Below, one piece after another: positions 5,358 through 5,536 of a stretch of 5,536 nt of DNA. The stretch is from Belnapia sp. Lineage in GTDB: Bacteria > Pseudomonadota > Alphaproteobacteria > Acetobacterales > Acetobacteraceae. Made by a program: the position numbers and the translations under genes. The DNA lies in contig JAQGIA010000453.1 in the NCBI GenBank assembly GCA_028291445.1, positions 1 through 5,536 on the forward strand, given 5' to 3'. The notes beneath the pieces are model-generated. The model had not been told where the DNA came from. It saw only the letters and a program-made list of their open reading frames with translations, and searched no databases. Each line of letters starts with the position of its first letter. Within the stretch, counting starts at the first letter, position 1.

Positions 5358-5536
5358 GGCGCAGGCTGGGGCGGAGAGTGGTGAAGGGCAGCCTCGCGGG
5401 GTCGGCCACCACCGGGCCCGGCGCGGCGACCACGATCACCTGCTCGGCGATCGGCTGGAAATGCGCCCGGAAATGCACGCTCGACTTCAGCGCCAGGATC
5501 TTCTGCGCGCTCGGCTCCACGCCGATATGGGTGAAC
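5335..5536 (-). CDS. M81 family metallopeptidase (MlrC-like), C-terminal end only
   Basis: The frame enters from the right edge and ends with a TGA at 5337-5335 on the complement; 66 residues are visible and the N-terminus and metal-binding part lie outside. Seen: FTHIGVEPSAQKILALKSS, then HFRAHFQPIAEQVIVVAAPG and a short tail with RLPFTTLRP. From memory of the family, the C-terminal domain of MlrC (microcystinase C) homologues has the same run: a KSS-x-HF motif, a 'piA' segment, an APG turn and a final L-R-R/P stretch. The GTG at 5520 is internal, not the start. Family members are zinc peptidases or amidohydrolases often found beside peptide or carboxylate transport genes; the substrate is unknown. 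The gene converges on kdgK and overlaps it by 23 bp, leaving no room for a separate terminator. Confidence 0.75.
   Translation of the reverse strand, partial: FTHIGVEPSAQKILALKSSVHFRAHFQPIAEQVIVVAAPGPVVADPARLPFTTLRPSLRLRPGATR

Noticed and set aside
1..5536. tRNA, rRNA, CRISPR arrays, insertion-sequence ends or attachment sites
   Set aside because: I saw no cloverleaf-like gene, regularly spaced repeats, transposase fragments or terminal inverted repeats with target duplications; composition is uniform across the window.

Overview
The window is very GC-rich DNA that is nearly all coding, with strong G/C preference at third codon positions. A Tat-type Bug solute receptor, a PHB-type acetoacetyl-CoA reductase, Entner-Doudoroff-type sugar-acid enzymes and the tail of an M81 (MlrC-like) peptidase together suggest an alphaproteobacterium, most likely Acetobacteraceae such as Roseomonas or a relative. 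This assignment is inferred from gene content and composition; there is no phylogenetic marker in the window.

Layout. (1) Positions 2-355 (+) hold the 3' part of a small glycine-zipper envelope-type protein. It faces a minus-strand Bug receptor (431-1456), and a perfect 15-bp hairpin (373-407) sits between the two as a shared terminator. (2) The Bug gene diverges from an acetoacetyl-CoA reductase gene (phaB, 1616-2338). The 159-bp gap between them carries a nested inverted repeat at its exact centre. (3) After a terminator-like hairpin behind phaB comes a plus-strand group: a possible 37-residue ORF with a strong Shine-Dalgarno (2465-2578), an AhpD/CMD-family protein (2578-2964) and an SGNH/GDSL hydrolase (2969-3577). 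(4) A 188-bp gap with two dyads, one of which could hide the next Shine-Dalgarno, precedes a coupled pair: a KDPG-type aldolase (eda, 3766-4395) and a PfkB-family 2-keto-3-deoxy-sugar-acid kinase (kdgK, 4395-5357). (5) A minus-strand M81 peptidase gene enters from the right edge and its last codons overlap the end of kdgK.

How the genes could work together. KdgK plus Eda would turn 2-keto-3-deoxygluconate (or the galactonate epimer) into pyruvate and glyceraldehyde-3-phosphate. Pyruvate-derived acetyl-CoA is the ultimate feedstock for the reductase. The Bug protein would capture an organic acid in the periplasm, but no TctA/TctB membrane subunits are present here. No dehydratase, phaA or phaC is in view, so a single pathway joining all these genes is not demonstrated. 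The window mostly looks like ordinary accessory catabolism. The least explained items are the structured leader before eda, the nested dyad between Bug and phaB, the small coupled ORF, and a hexanucleotide repeat in the Bug gene.
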